A program made the translations under genes and the position numbers. From Chloroflexota bacterium (GTDB lineage Bacteria > Chloroflexota > Anaerolineae > 4572-78 > J111), in the NCBI GenBank assembly GCA_016860845.1, contig BOKF01000047.1, positions 1 to 64,000 of the forward strand: a DNA stretch of 64,000 nt, written 5' to 3'. Below are positions 34,133 to 43,551 of this stretch, in pieces; positions within the stretch are counted from its first letter, which is position 1; the number at the start of each line of letters is the position of its first letter. The notes under the pieces are model-generated. The model saw nothing but the letters and a program-made list of their open reading frames with translations. It made no database searches and had not been told where the DNA came from.

Positions 34133-37100
34133 ATGCCTGCTAAAAAAGGCTCGACTCTACCTGTCTCGTTATTTGATCTGGTGCGGCAAAAGTTAAGTCC
34201 GAGTTTACCTGTCGTGCCCTGCACCAAAGAATCCCTCATTCACTTGTTACATACTCTGGAAGATTTAGTTTTGAGCCGGCGCATTCCAGCCGTGATTTTT
34301 ACAGGTTTTCAAGAGTCAACCCCTTGGCAAGAGGAAACAGAACGATATCGAGAACTGGTGCAGGTGGCCGAGCAGGTCAGTATCCTTGCCGGCGCTTCTT
34401 TACCCCCTGAAAGTAATGGCGCTTCGCTCCACATCAGGTTGAGCAGTGATGATGTTTTAGGCCAGGAGTGGTTCCTGGCCATTTTGTCTGGAACTTTTAG
34501 TGTCGTTTTGAGCGGGCATGGTGGTCAGGCTGATACATCGGATGAAACAGCCCGGCAATTTGATACGCTCTGGAGCTTTGAACCCGGTATCGTCAACAGC
34601 ACGCTTGACCTTTTGGAGGAGGTTGTCGCTGCCTACCGGCCCGACCGGCTGCCAGAATTACAGGCCGCGCGGACAAAATATCCCCCCGGCCCCCCCGATC
34701 CTGCCCTCATCACCGAGTTTACCTTGAAAGCGCTTCATTTTCAAGAGACACTGCACCGGCGCTACAAAGAAACCGAGACAACCTTGCAGCAATATCAGGA
34801 GAGCCTGGAAGAGCAAGTTTTTGAGCGGACCGAGGCCTTGATCAAAGCCAACCAGCAGTTGCAGCGGGAAATTGTCGAGCGGCAACGAGCCGAAGCGGCT
34901 CTGGCTGAAGAACGTAATTTGCTGCGCACCTTGATTGACAATGTGCCGGATTTGATCTTTGTTAAGGATGTGGAGGGTCGCCTGATGCTGGTCAATACTG
35001 CTTCTCTGCTGCTCAGAGAGATGACCGAGCCGGATGAAATGATTGGCAAGACCGATTTTGATTTGCACTCGCCAGAGCTGGCCTCCCAATATTACGCTGA
35101 TGAGCAGTACGTTATCCATTCCGGCCAACCTTTAATTGCCTATGAAGAACTTTATATTACCCCTGCCGGCCAGAAAAAATGGCTCTCGACAACCAAAGTG
35201 CCGTTGCGGGATAGCCAAGGGCAAATTGTTGGACTGGTCGGCCTGAGCCGGGATATTACCGAGCAGAAGCAGGCTAAAGAAGAATTGCAGCGGTATCGTG
35301 ACCATCTGGAGGATTTGGTGATCGAACGCACCGCCAGTCTCCGGGCGGCTAACCAACAACTCCAGCGAGAAGTCGCTGAACGCAAACAAGCTGAGGCGGA
35401 ACGAGAACGGCTGCTGGTGGCCGAACGAGAGCAGCGTCTTCTGGCTGAGACAATGCAAGAAGTGGTTCTGGCCCTCACCTCGCAGATGGACCACACCGCC
35501 GTATTAGATGAAATTTTGCGCCAGGCGCAGCGGATTGTGCCTTTTAAGGCCGCTAACATTGCCTTACTGGAGGGTGACTGTTTACGCATTGCCCGCTGGT
35601 ATGGCTACTCTGCCTTTAGCGACGAGGAATTTCTGGCTCGTTTGATTCAGCCGGTGGCTGATTTTCCACTGGATCAATCGGTCATCGAGTCGCGCACGCC
35701 GCTGACCATTTCCGAGACGCAAGCAGACTCTCACTGGGTAACCGTGCCTCAAACAGCCTGGATCAGATCCTATATTTCCGTGCCGATTTGTCTGCAAGAT
35801 CGAGTACTGGGCCTGCTCCGGCTTGACAGCGATATTCCCGGTAAGTTTTGCCCTGAAGATACCCAACGCCTCCAGTCTTTGGCTAATGCCGCCGCTATTG
35901 CCCTGGAGAATGCCCGGCTTTACGCCGAAACGCAGCAGCGGCTCAAAGAGCAGACCGCGCTGTGGGAGGCTGGAGCCATCATTTCGTCAACTCTGGATCT
36001 AAGAGAGGTGTTAAACCTTATTGCCGTGCAGATGGGCCGGGCTATAGATGTGACCAGCGCCTACATTTCTATTTACAACCCCGACTCTTCCTGGACTGTG
36101 CTGGCCGAATATTACGGGCCAGAAGCCTCGCCTCAGGAAAAGATATCTGATCTGGGTATTACCTATTCCACACCGGGGGACAACCCGGCGTACCTGGATT
36201 GTCTGCGGGCCGGTAAAGTGGAAATCTTGCATCGAGACGACCCGAACACCCCTGCAAGCATCCGAAACCATTTGCAGCAGTTTGATGGCCAGTCGGCGCT
36301 GCTGATCCCTTTACGCTTCAGCGGTGAGCTTGTTGCTTTTGCCGATCTATGGGAAAGCGGGCGACCTCGTGAATTTACGCTGGATGAGATTGCCTTGTGT
36401 CAGGGTATTGCGCAACAGGCGGCGATTGCTATTGAACATGCCCGCCTTTATGCCGAAACGCAAAAGTTATATCAGCAAACTCAACAGCAGGCCCGGCAAC
36501 TGGAACAGGTTTTGAACACAATGGTAGGAGGAATTGTCCTGCTTGATCCTCATTACCGGATTAAGATGGCGAATCCAGCCGGGCAGAATTATCTGTCGCT
36601 GTTGGCCGAGAGCGAAGTAGGCCAGACGTGTACGCACCTGGGTGGACGTCCCCTGGCTGAGTTACTGATTGCGCCTCATCAGGGGTCCTATCACGAAGTT
36701 ACACCCCAGGGTCTACCCCGGCCCATCTTTGAGGTTTATGCTCGCTCGATTGTGAGCGGACCAGAGGCTGAAGGTTGGGTGATGGTGGTGCGAGATGTGA
36801 CAGAACAACGCGACATTCAGAAGCGGATGCAGCAGCAGGAGAAACTGGCTGCCGTGGGTCAACTGGCGGCGGGCATTGCCCATGACTTCAACAATATTCT
36901 GACCAGTGTTATTGGTTTTGCCGAATTGGCCCGGTATGCGCCCGGTGTACCGGCGCCGGTAAGCGAGGATTTGGGCCATATTATTCAACAGGGGCAACGC
37001 GCCGCTCGCTTGGTACGCCAGATCCTGGATTTTGCCCGCAAAAATATTGTGGCTAAACGACTCGTAAACCTGCGCGACCTGCTTGAAAATACAGTCTCTC

Positions 37101-37969
37101 TCCTGGAACGGACAATTCCTGAGAGTATTTCTCTTGAATTGACTGTTGAATCGGGGGAATGGGGGTACATGCTTAACGCCGACCCCACCCAATTGCAGCA
37201 GGCGCTCACCAATCTGGCAGTGAATGCCGCCGACGCCATGCCCCGGGGCGGAACCCTGAAGTTCTCTTTGGGCCGTTTAACCCTAACCGCAGCTCCGCCA
37301 TGGCCCTGCCCGGATTTGGCCCCTGGTGATTGGTTAGTGCTGGCGGTGGCGGATACGGGCGCAGGTATGTCGCCGGAGGTACAAACACACCTTTTTGAGC
37401 CGTTTTTCACCACCAAAGAGGTAGGTCAGGGAACAGGCTTGGGGCTGGCCCAGGTTGAAGGAATTGTGAAGCAGCATGAGGGCTGCATTCAAGTCGAAAG
37501 CCAGGTAGGGCAGGGCACGACATTTACCCTCTATTTCCCGGCGCTATCTTCACCCGAATCTGTTGTCGCCCAAACAAAGCCTCCCGACAAAGGAAAACAA
37601 CGAAGCCAGGGGAAATTGATTCTATTGGTAGAAGACAATCCCTCTGTCCTGGAGGTAGTAGAAGCTATGCTCAAGGACTTGGGGCATCAAGTTTTGACGG
37701 CTACTAACGGGCGGCGCGCCTTTGAAATTTATGAGCAGCATCAGACCAACATCGCCCTGGTTATCACCGATTTGACCATGCCCGAAATGGGTGGGCTGGC
37801 CCTGGCCGAAGCCCTGCATGCCAAAAATCAGGCCGTTAAAATATTGGGTATGACAGGTTATCCGCTGAAGGTAAAGAGTGAAGATCTGTTAGCTCAAGGA
37901 ATTGTTGGCTGGCTGCAGAAACCATTAACCCTTAAACAACTGAGCCATCAGCTTGAACGGGTGCTGTAG
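34133..37969 (+). CDS. Giant DICT-PAS-GAF-GAF-PAS hybrid histidine kinase
   Basis: 1278 aa, soluble. Domains in order: a DICT-type sensory domain (about 1-215, VSLFDLVRQKL start and AVIFTGFQES), and a coiled coil. PAS (265-385, DNVPDLIFVKDVEGRLMLVN) and a second coiled coil follow, then GAF (435-590), GAF (605-770) and PAS (780-890). Next come HisKA with phospho-acceptor H in GIAHDFNNILTS, HATPase_c (DTGAGMS, GTGLGLAQVEGI) and a C-terminal receiver with D in LVITDLTMPEMGG. DICT domains are linked to light or second-messenger signalling in cyanobacteria and actinobacteria. No partner output regulator is adjacent, so it may phosphorylate regulators encoded elsewhere. Confidence 0.92.
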   Translation: MPAKKGSTLPVSLFDLVRQKLSPSLPVVPCTKESLIHLLHTLEDLVLSRRIPAVIFTGFQESTPWQEETERYRELVQVAEQVSILAGASLPPESNGASLHIRLSSDDVLGQEWFLAILSGTFSVVLSGHGGQADTSDETARQFDTLWSFEPGIVNSTLDLLEEVVAAYRPDRLPELQAARTKYPPGPPDPALITEFTLKALHFQETLHRRYKETETTLQQYQESLEEQVFERTEALIKANQQLQREIVERQRAEAALAEERNLLRTLIDNVPDLIFVKDVEGRLMLVNTASLLLREMTEPDEMIGKTDFDLHSPELASQYYADEQYVIHSGQPLIAYEELYITPAGQKKWLSTTKVPLRDSQGQIVGLVGLSRDITEQKQAKEELQRYRDHLEDLVIERTASLRAANQQLQREVAERKQAEAERERLLVAEREQRLLAETMQEVVLALTSQMDHTAVLDEILRQAQRIVPFKAANIALLEGDCLRIARWYGYSAFSDEEFLARLIQPVADFPLDQSVIESRTPLTISETQADSHWVTVPQTAWIRSYISVPICLQDRVLGLLRLDSDIPGKFCPEDTQRLQSLANAAAIALENARLYAETQQRLKEQTALWEAGAIISSTLDLREVLNLIAVQMGRAIDVTSAYISIYNPDSSWTVLAEYYGPEASPQEKISDLGITYSTPGDNPAYLDCLRAGKVEILHRDDPNTPASIRNHLQQFDGQSALLIPLRFSGELVAFADLWESGRPREFTLDEIALCQGIAQQAAIAIEHARLYAETQKLYQQTQQQARQLEQVLNTMVGGIVLLDPHYRIKMANPAGQNYLSLLAESEVGQTCTHLGGRPLAELLIAPHQGSYHEVTPQGLPRPIFEVYARSIVSGPEAEGWVMVVRDVTEQRDIQKRMQQQEKLAAVGQLAAGIAHDFNNILTSVIGFAELARYAPGVPAPVSEDLGHIIQQGQRAARLVRQILDFARKNIVAKRLVNLRDLLENTVSLLERTIPESISLELTVESGEWGYMLNADPTQLQQALTNLAVNAADAMPRGGTLKFSLGRLTLTAAPPWPCPDLAPGDWLVLAVADTGAGMSPEVQTHLFEPFFTTKEVGQGTGLGLAQVEGIVKQHEGCIQVESQVGQGTTFTLYFPALSSPESVVAQTKPPDKGKQRSQGKLILLVEDNPSVLEVVEAMLKDLGHQVLTATNGRRAFEIYEQHQTNIALVITDLTMPEMGGLALAEALHAKNQAVKILGMTGYPLKVKSEDLLAQGIVGWLQKPLTLKQLSHQLERVL

Positions 37970-38054
37970 TTGCCGCTAAACCGGCGATTTTGACAGTAAG
38001 GCTAACTCAGACTATACTAAAAGCCCCTACATAGTCAGCTCCAGAAGGCCGCCG

Positions 38055-38765
38055 ATGAACATGCCCGAAACAGCCGAAACCTACGACGTAAGCAAATACG
38101 AGCGTCCTTCGGTGACGGTAGACGTGGTAATTTTTAGTATCCTGGATGAGGAATTAAAAGTACTCTTGATCAAGCGCAAAGTCTGGCCTTGTGAGGGGAT
38201 GTGGGCCATTCCGGGCGGCTTTGTTAAAATGGATGAAAGCCTGGAAGCTGCTGCCTACCGGGAACTGGCCGAAGAAACCGGGGTAACAAACGAAAGCGTC
38301 TACCTGGAACAGCTTTATACCTTTGGCGAGCCAGATCGAGATCCGCGCACCCGGGTTATTACCGTAACTTACTTTGCCCTGGTGAGCGCCGATAAAATCA
38401 GTGCGCATGCTGCCGACGATGCCGAAGATGTTGGCTGGTTCTCTGTTTACGGTTTGCCTCCCCTGGCCTTTGACCACGCTGAAATATTAAATTACGCCCT
38501 AACCCGACTGCGTTACAAACTGGAATATTCTGCCGTTGGTTTCCAGCTTTTGCCAGAAAAGTTCACCCTGCGCGAACTGCAAGATGCTTACGAAATTATT
38601 TTGGGCACGAAGTTAGACAAAGGTAATTTCCGCAGCAAGTTGCGCAAGACCCAGGTAGTAGAGATGGTGGATGGCTACCGGGATACGGGTGGCCGTCCTG
38701 CTCGGTTATATCGCTTTCGTGAAGATGCGGTGGCCGAGGTTAAAACCCGCCGTCTTTTCCCTTAA
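38055..38765 (+). CDS. Nudix domain fused to winged helix (NrtR-like)
   Basis: 236 aa. The Nudix box is complete at residues 55-77 (GGFVKMDESLEAAAYRELAE, then ETGV), so hydrolysis of an ADP-ribose-type substrate remains possible. The C-terminal FTLRELQDAYEIILGTKLDK and FRSKLRKTQVVEM is the winged helix of NrtR-family repressors. These control NAD or sugar-pentose genes and release DNA on binding ADP-ribose-like ligands. It sits just upstream of glgC, separated by a strong inverted repeat. Whether it regulates the glg genes is an inference. Confidence 0.88.
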   Translation: MNMPETAETYDVSKYERPSVTVDVVIFSILDEELKVLLIKRKVWPCEGMWAIPGGFVKMDESLEAAAYRELAEETGVTNESVYLEQLYTFGEPDRDPRTRVITVTYFALVSADKISAHAADDAEDVGWFSVYGLPPLAFDHAEILNYALTRLRYKLEYSAVGFQLLPEKFTLRELQDAYEIILGTKLDKGNFRSKLRKTQVVEMVDGYRDTGGRPARLYRFREDAVAEVKTRRLFP

Positions 38766-38769
38766 CAAT

Positions 38770-38836
38770 GTAACAGGGTAGCGAGGGAGCAGGAGATAAT
38801 TTTTACCCTGCTCCCCCGCTACGTGCTACCTGTTAC
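38770..38836. repeat. Complex inverted repeat
   Basis: Outer arms GTAACAGGGTAGC and GCTACCTGTTAC, inner arms AGCGAGGGAGCAGG and CCTGCTCCCCCGCT, so nearly the whole 67 bp folds. The words match the CTCCCCCGCT and CTACCTG units found in other repeats of this window, including the one inside the GT4 gene. Confidence 0.7.
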
Positions 38837-38863
38837 TCTGCAACTATTAGCTTGGAGTCACCC

Positions 38864-40123
38864 ATGAAAACCTTAGCTATTCTAATGGCTGGCGGCGCTG
38901 GCACGCGCCTGACGGTGTTATCAGATAAACGGGCCAAGCCGGCGGTGCCTTTTGCCGGCAAATACCGGATTATTGATTTTACCCTGTCCAATTGCGTTAA
39001 CTCCGGCATTTATGATATTGCCGTTCTAACCCAATACCGGCCTCATTCGCTCAATACGCATATCGGCATTGGCAAACCCTGGGATTTAGACCGGCAACGG
39101 GGGGGCGTTCACTTGCGCCAGCCCTACCAGGGCAGCAGCGCCGATCTGGATTGGTATCGCGGCACTGCCGACGCCGTTTTTCGCAACCTGGATTTTATTC
39201 AAGACAACCAGCCAGACCTGGTCCTCATCCTGTCCGGTGACCATATTTACAAGATGGACTATCGGCCAATGATGGAATACCATCAGGATAAAGGAGCTGA
39301 TTTGACTGTGGGGGTGATGGATGTGCCGCTGGAAGAGACAGACCGCTTTGGCATTATGAGTGTCAATCGGAATAACCGGGTCACTGAATTTACTGAAAAG
39401 CCCAAAGCGCGGGATAAAGGTACGCTTGCCTCAATGGGGATCTATGTTTTTAGCACCGACGTTCTCATCCGGCGGCTAACCGAAGGCAGCGCCGAGTCCC
39501 CCCGGATTGATTTTGGTAAAGATGTCATTCCCAGCATGATTGCTGAAGATAGGGTTTACGCCTACCGTTTTGAGGGTTATTGGGTGGATGTCGGCACCAT
39601 CCAATCCTACTGGGAAACAAACCTGGCCTTGACCAAGCCCAACGGCAGCGATCTCCTGAACTTACACGACCCCAATTGGGTTGTTCATACCCGCAGTGAG
39701 GAGCGCCCCCCGGTCAAGTTAGGGCCGCAGGCGCAAGTCGCCGACAGCCTCATCTCCAACGGTTGTGTGATTCGCGGGCGGGTAGAACGCTCGGTCTTGT
39801 CGCCGGGGGTTTATGTATCGCCGGGAGCCATTGTGCGCGAGTCGGTGATTATCAATGACACCTGGATTGGGCCGGGAGCGATTATTGACCGGGCTATTGT
39901 GGATGAGAATGCCGTGATTGGGGCCGGGACGTTTGTCGGCTATAGCGATGACATGACACCCAACCAGCAGATGCCCGATAAGCTCAATACTGGGATTACC
40001 GTAGTGGGTGCGGGCGCACACATCCCCGGTGGCCTGGTGATTGGTCGGAACGTGCTGATCCATAGCGAACGGCTGGAAAATGACTTTCCTGCCACTGAAA
40101 TTCGCAGCGGCGAAACGGTTTGA
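38864..40123 (+). CDS. glgC: Glucose-1-phosphate adenylyltransferase
   Basis: 419 aa. Makes ADP-glucose from ATP and glucose-1-phosphate for glycogen. The pyrophosphorylase loop GGAGTRL (10-16) and RAKPAVPF are intact, with [10 protein letters not shown] holding the metal-binding Asp, FTEKPK, and [13 protein letters not shown]. The C-terminal left-handed beta-helix has hexapeptide-like repeats. Start ATG at 38864 follows GGAG. A paralogue follows 85 bp downstream. No glycogen synthase or branching enzyme is in the window. Confidence 0.93.
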   Translation: MKTLAILMAGGAGTRLTVLSDKRAKPAVPFAGKYRIIDFTLSNCVNSGIYDIAVLTQYRPHSLNTHIGIGKPWDLDRQRGGVHLRQPYQGSSADLDWYRGTADAVFRNLDFIQDNQPDLVLILSGDHIYKMDYRPMMEYHQDKGADLTVGVMDVPLEETDRFGIMSVNRNNRVTEFTEKPKARDKGTLASMGIYVFSTDVLIRRLTEGSAESPRIDFGKDVIPSMIAEDRVYAYRFEGYWVDVGTIQSYWETNLALTKPNGSDLLNLHDPNWVVHTRSEERPPVKLGPQAQVADSLISNGCVIRGRVERSVLSPGVYVSPGAIVRESVIINDTWIGPGAIIDRAIVDENAVIGAGTFVGYSDDMTPNQQMPDKLNTGITVVGAGAHIPGGLVIGRNVLIHSERLENDFPATEIRSGETV

Positions 40124-40126
40124 ATT

Positions 40127-40190
40127 AGCGAACAGGCGAATGGCGAATAAGAGCTACTTTTCGCCATTCGCTCATTCGCTATTCGCTTAT
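40127..40190. repeat. GCGAATGGCGAAT word-repeat hairpin
   Basis: GCGAACAGGCGAATGGCGAA on one side and CGCCATTCGCTCATTCGCTA on the other can pair. It separates the two glgC paralogues; the same words appear at 25578-25614 and 51700-51719. Confidence 0.65.
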
Positions 40191-40208
40191 CAAACAAGGT
40201 GAAGGGCA

Positions 40209-41444
40209 ATGAAAACTTTAGTCATAATAATGGCCGGCGGGGCCAGTGAAGATTTGAGCGTGCTGACCGCTTCACGCGCTGAACCGGCAATTCCATTTGG
40301 CGGCAAGTTTCGGATTATTGATTTTCCTCTGTCTAACACGGTCAACTCCGGACTTTACAACGTGGCTCTGCTCACCCAGTACATGCCTCGCTCTTTAAAC
40401 GAGCATGTCGGGGTTGGTAAGCCGTGGGATCTGGATCGCTCGCAGGGAGGGGTACGCTTGCTGCAACCCTATGTGGGGCGTGACATCGGGGGGTGGCAGC
40501 GCGGCACTGCCGACGCAGTCCGGCGCAACATGGATTTTGTCGAAGAACAGCATGTGGATAACGTGTTCATTCTGGCCGGTGATCACATTTACAAAATGGA
40601 TTATCGCCCGATGCTGCGTTTTCACCAGCAAACCCAGGCCGATGTAACCGTTGCCGTGCGCCGGGTCAGCCCGTTTGAAACCCATCGTTTTGGGATTGTC
40701 AGCGCGGATAGTGATATGCGGGTTGGCGGCTTTAAAGAAAAACCGCGCCGCTCCAAGGAAACCCTGGCTTCGATGGGAATTTACATTTTTGACTTTAAAG
40801 CGCTCCGGGAAATTCTGCGCGATGAAAATTTGAACGATTTTGGCCGGGATGTCTTGCCTGCTATTCTGCACTCGCACAAGATTTACGCTTACGCTTTTGA
40901 AGGTTACTGGGCCGATGTGGGCACCCTGCAAGCGTATTGGGAAGCCAACATGGCCCTACTGGCTGAGACGCCGGCGCTTGACCTGTACGACCCGCAGTGG
41001 GTGATCCATACCCGCAGCGAAGAGCAGCCGCCGGTGCAAATTGGTTCCAATGCCTGGGTCGGGGGCAATCTGCTTTCCAATGGCTGTATCATCGAAGGAA
41101 TTGTCGAGCGTTCAGTCCTGTCGCCGGGGGTGCGGGTTGCGCCGGGGGCGGTAGTGCGCGATTCGGTGATTATGAATGATACGGTGGTTAACGCCAATGC
41201 CAAGATTGAACGGGCCATCGTTGACAAAGAGGTTTGGATTGGCGAAGGCGCGGAGATTGGCTATGGTGTGGATAATGTTCCCAACCGGCGCCACCCGGAA
41301 CGGCTGAACACAGGCTTGACCGTTATCGGCAAGCGGGCGCGTATCCCCGCCGGTCTTAAGATCGGTCACAATGCGATCATTAATCCCCATGCCAATGAAT
41401 CCCACTTCCAGACCGACTTTGTCGCCAGCGGCGAGACGGTGTAA
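40209..41444 (+). CDS. GlgC paralogue with altered nucleotide-binding loop
   Basis: 411 aa, alignable by eye with the upstream glgC along its full length ([43 protein letters not shown], beta-helix end). The nucleotide-phosphate loop GGAGTRL is changed to GGASEDL and RAKP to RAEP, removing the Arg and Lys expected for catalysis or activator binding. The catalytic Asp region is kept. This is the pattern of a regulatory-type subunit analogous to GlgD of Firmicutes, so it likely assembles with the intact GlgC. A separate promoter was not identified. Confidence 0.85.
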   Translation: MKTLVIIMAGGASEDLSVLTASRAEPAIPFGGKFRIIDFPLSNTVNSGLYNVALLTQYMPRSLNEHVGVGKPWDLDRSQGGVRLLQPYVGRDIGGWQRGTADAVRRNMDFVEEQHVDNVFILAGDHIYKMDYRPMLRFHQQTQADVTVAVRRVSPFETHRFGIVSADSDMRVGGFKEKPRRSKETLASMGIYIFDFKALREILRDENLNDFGRDVLPAILHSHKIYAYAFEGYWADVGTLQAYWEANMALLAETPALDLYDPQWVIHTRSEEQPPVQIGSNAWVGGNLLSNGCIIEGIVERSVLSPGVRVAPGAVVRDSVIMNDTVVNANAKIERAIVDKEVWIGEGAEIGYGVDNVPNRRHPERLNTGLTVIGKRARIPAGLKIGHNAIINPHANESHFQTDFVASGETV

Positions 41445-41498
41445 GTATAGCCGTCCACAGATTAACTCAGATTTTTACAGATGAGTTTCAGTATTTTT

Positions 41499-41630
41499 AG
41501 GACTTTCGCTTGGATGTCATTTTGAGCGACCATAGGGAGCGAAAAATCCCTAGAAGGCTGGCTTGCAATCGAACCTCTGAGGGATTCTTCACTCCGCTGC
41601 GCTCCGTTCAGAATGACAAGCGAAAGTCCT
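41499..41630. repeat. 132-bp MITE-like element with perfect 14-bp terminal inverted repeats
   Basis: AGGACTTTCGCTTG at 41499-41512 is repeated in inverse as CAAGCGAAAGTCCT at 41617-41630. Inside are GTCATTTTGAGCG and CGTTCAGAATGAC, plus AAATCCCT and AGGGATT, related to the element at 8290-8372. No reading frame is present. Confidence 0.75.
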
Positions 41631-41686
41631 GATTTTATTTTTTTCTGGGAGAAGCCATGTCCACCTGTGGACCGTTTTTGCACAAA

Positions 41687-42616
41687 CTATTTCGGCAGCG
41701 CTTGCGGATGATCGGGGCGGACCAGCTCCAAGCCTGCGGCGCTGGCATTTGTTTCAACCTGCTCAACTGTTTTGCAGCCGGGGATAACAGCCGTAATGGC
41801 TGGGTGCTGCAAACACCAGGCCAGCGCCCAGGGGGCCATGGCCGTCCCCGCAGGAACTTCGGTCTGCTGAATTTCCTGCACCTGTTGGAGCCGCCTTTGC
41901 AGGTCCCCCTGATCCTGGCGGGATCGAACATCACTCTCTTGGGTGAAGACCGTACCCGGCTGATATTTACCACTCAACAAGCCGCTGGCCAGGGGTACGC
42001 GGGCCAGCACCCCCAAATCGTGCTCACGGCATAAAGGCAAGACCCGCTCCTCCGGGGTTCGATCCAAACGGTTATAAACTACCTGAATTGCACTGACCCC
42101 AACCTGGGCGGCGCGCTCGGTTTGGTAGACATTATCAATCCGGCTGCTGAGGGAGATACCCAGGTAGCGGATTTTGCCGGCCTGGACCTGCCGGTTCAGC
42201 ATGGCCCACAGGTCATCCTGAGCAAAGACCTCGTCGGTACCTGAGTGGAATTGGTACAGGTCAATGGTGTCGGTGCGCAGCGCCTTGAGCGAGGCTTCAA
42301 GCTGCTGTAAAACCTCCTGGGGTGACCACTGCTCAATCCGCTCAAAAGGGCGCGGAAATTTGTGTCCGAATTTGGTCGCTATAATCCAGGCTTCACGTTC
42401 TTTTTCAACAGCCTGGCCGATGAGCGCCTCGGACAGGTGATCCCCGTAACACTCAGCCGTGTCAATCAGGTTGACCCCCAAATCCCTGGCCCGATCCAGC
42501 AGCCGCTTGACCTCCTGGGGAGTGAAAGATTGACCCCATTCACCGCCAAACTGCCACGCGCCAACGCCAATAACCGAAACCTTTAGCTCTGTTTTCCCCA
42601 GCCGCCGATATTTCAT
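41687..42616 (-). CDS. Aldo/keto reductase
   Basis: 309 aa NADPH-dependent TIM-barrel oxidoreductase. The catalytic tetrad is visible as D52, Y57 (DTAECYGDHL), K82 (IATKFGHK) and H124 (YQFHSG). The N-terminal MKYRRLGKTELKVSVIGVGA fits the AKR11/13-like subgroup. Cofactor-binding end VIPGCKTVEQVETNA is present. Substrate is unknown. It is convergent with glgC2 and divergent from ccmE. Confidence 0.92.
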   Translation of the reverse strand: MKYRRLGKTELKVSVIGVGAWQFGGEWGQSFTPQEVKRLLDRARDLGVNLIDTAECYGDHLSEALIGQAVEKEREAWIIATKFGHKFPRPFERIEQWSPQEVLQQLEASLKALRTDTIDLYQFHSGTDEVFAQDDLWAMLNRQVQAGKIRYLGISLSSRIDNVYQTERAAQVGVSAIQVVYNRLDRTPEERVLPLCREHDLGVLARVPLASGLLSGKYQPGTVFTQESDVRSRQDQGDLQRRLQQVQEIQQTEVPAGTAMAPWALAWCLQHPAITAVIPGCKTVEQVETNASAAGLELVRPDHPQALPK

Positions 42617-42863
42617 ACAATCTCACCATTGCTTGTACAGTTGTTTAGGCTGTTGATTATAATGCTAAAGTTGGCAATAGGTCAATGTAGAAACAAAAAT
42701 CCACCCTTTGGGTCAAAAGTTGACCCAAGTCCGCAATTTGTCAGCCACCCTTTAGCCATTTATAATAACGCAGTGTTCTTTGACCGTGATTTTTATGACT
42801 TTTGTCACTGCCAAGAGTTATGAGTTTATTGTATTCTCTTAAAGTAATTTTAAGTATGTCAGT

Positions 42864-42879
42864 GTAAACTATACGTAAA
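42864..42879 (+). promoter_or_regulatory. Promoter-proximal word shared with the 13414 gene
   Basis: GTAAACTATACGTAAA, differing by one base from 13352-13367. It includes a TAAACT -10-like hexamer, 35 bases before the ccmE start; a -35 is not obvious. Confidence 0.4.
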
Positions 42880-42900
42880 TCCCCTCACAGGAGAAGAATA

Positions 42901-43368
42901 ATGGCTCAATCTACAGCTACGCCAACGGTACAGATTGCCGGTCAGGCCGCTAACAAAAAAACCAAGTTCATTGTTGGGGGTGTCATTATTGCCCTGGCGA
43001 TTGTTTATTTAATCTACACCGGCGTGCAAAGCTCGGCGGCTTACTTCCTCACTGTTGATGAGTTATACGCTAAAGGCGTGGCAGTTGAAAACCAGACCGT
43101 TCGTGTTTCAGGCAAAGTTGATGCCGCCACGATTGAGTTTAATAACCGCGATTTGCTACTGACCTTTGATGTTACCAGTGAAACCGGCCAGCGGATGCCT
43201 GTTGTTTTCAATGGCCCTAAACCCGATCAAATGCGCGAGGGGGCTGAGGCTATTGTCGAAGGCAAGTATGATGGCCAGACCTTTACTGCCCAATCTTTAC
43301 TGCTCAAATGTCCCAGCCGCTATGAGGAGCAGGGGATCGAAGAAGTACAGGTAGAGGCAGTCAAATAA
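42901..43368 (+). CDS. ccmE: Cytochrome c maturation haem chaperone CcmE, CXXXY type
   Basis: 155 aa. One N-terminal membrane anchor (about 23-41) and a periplasm-side OB-fold. The haem ligand in most CcmE is a His in an HxxxY motif; here the equivalent site is C137-P-S-R-Y141, the CXXXY variant known from archaea and some delta-proteobacterial-type bacteria. It receives haem from CcmABCD and gives it to CcmF/H. GGAG precedes the ATG. First gene of the ccm cluster. Confidence 0.92.
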   Translation: MAQSTATPTVQIAGQAANKKTKFIVGGVIIALAIVYLIYTGVQSSAAYFLTVDELYAKGVAVENQTVRVSGKVDAATIEFNNRDLLLTFDVTSETGQRMPVVFNGPKPDQMREGAEAIVEGKYDGQTFTAQSLLLKCPSRYEEQGIEEVQVEAVK

Positions 43369-43398
43369 GGCAACTCCAAGAAAATAATTATCCAGAGT

Positions 43399-43462
43399 CC
43401 GTGATACGTAATGCGTGATGGTATCCAGGCAAGATTTCTTACGCATCACGTATCACGCATCA
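43399..43462. repeat. CGTGATACG/CGTATCACG inverted repeat
   Basis: GTGATACGTAATGCGTGAT on the left and ACGCATCACGTATCACGCAT on the right can pair; a word repeat in the ccmE-ccmF gap. A smaller hairpin, GTTTAACG/CGTTAAAC (43511-43531), precedes the ccmF ribosome site. Confidence 0.6.
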
Positions 43463-43551
43463 AGCCGGTGAGAACAATTGGATGATTTAAATCTTGGAAC
43501 TGCCTAATACGTTTAACGGGGAACGTTAAACACTGAAAGGTTGGAGTCTTT

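Noticed and set aside
42901..43368. CcmE as inactive because the haem-binding His is missing
   Set aside because: The CPSRY sequence is the known CXXXY variant, and the other maturation genes are intact.
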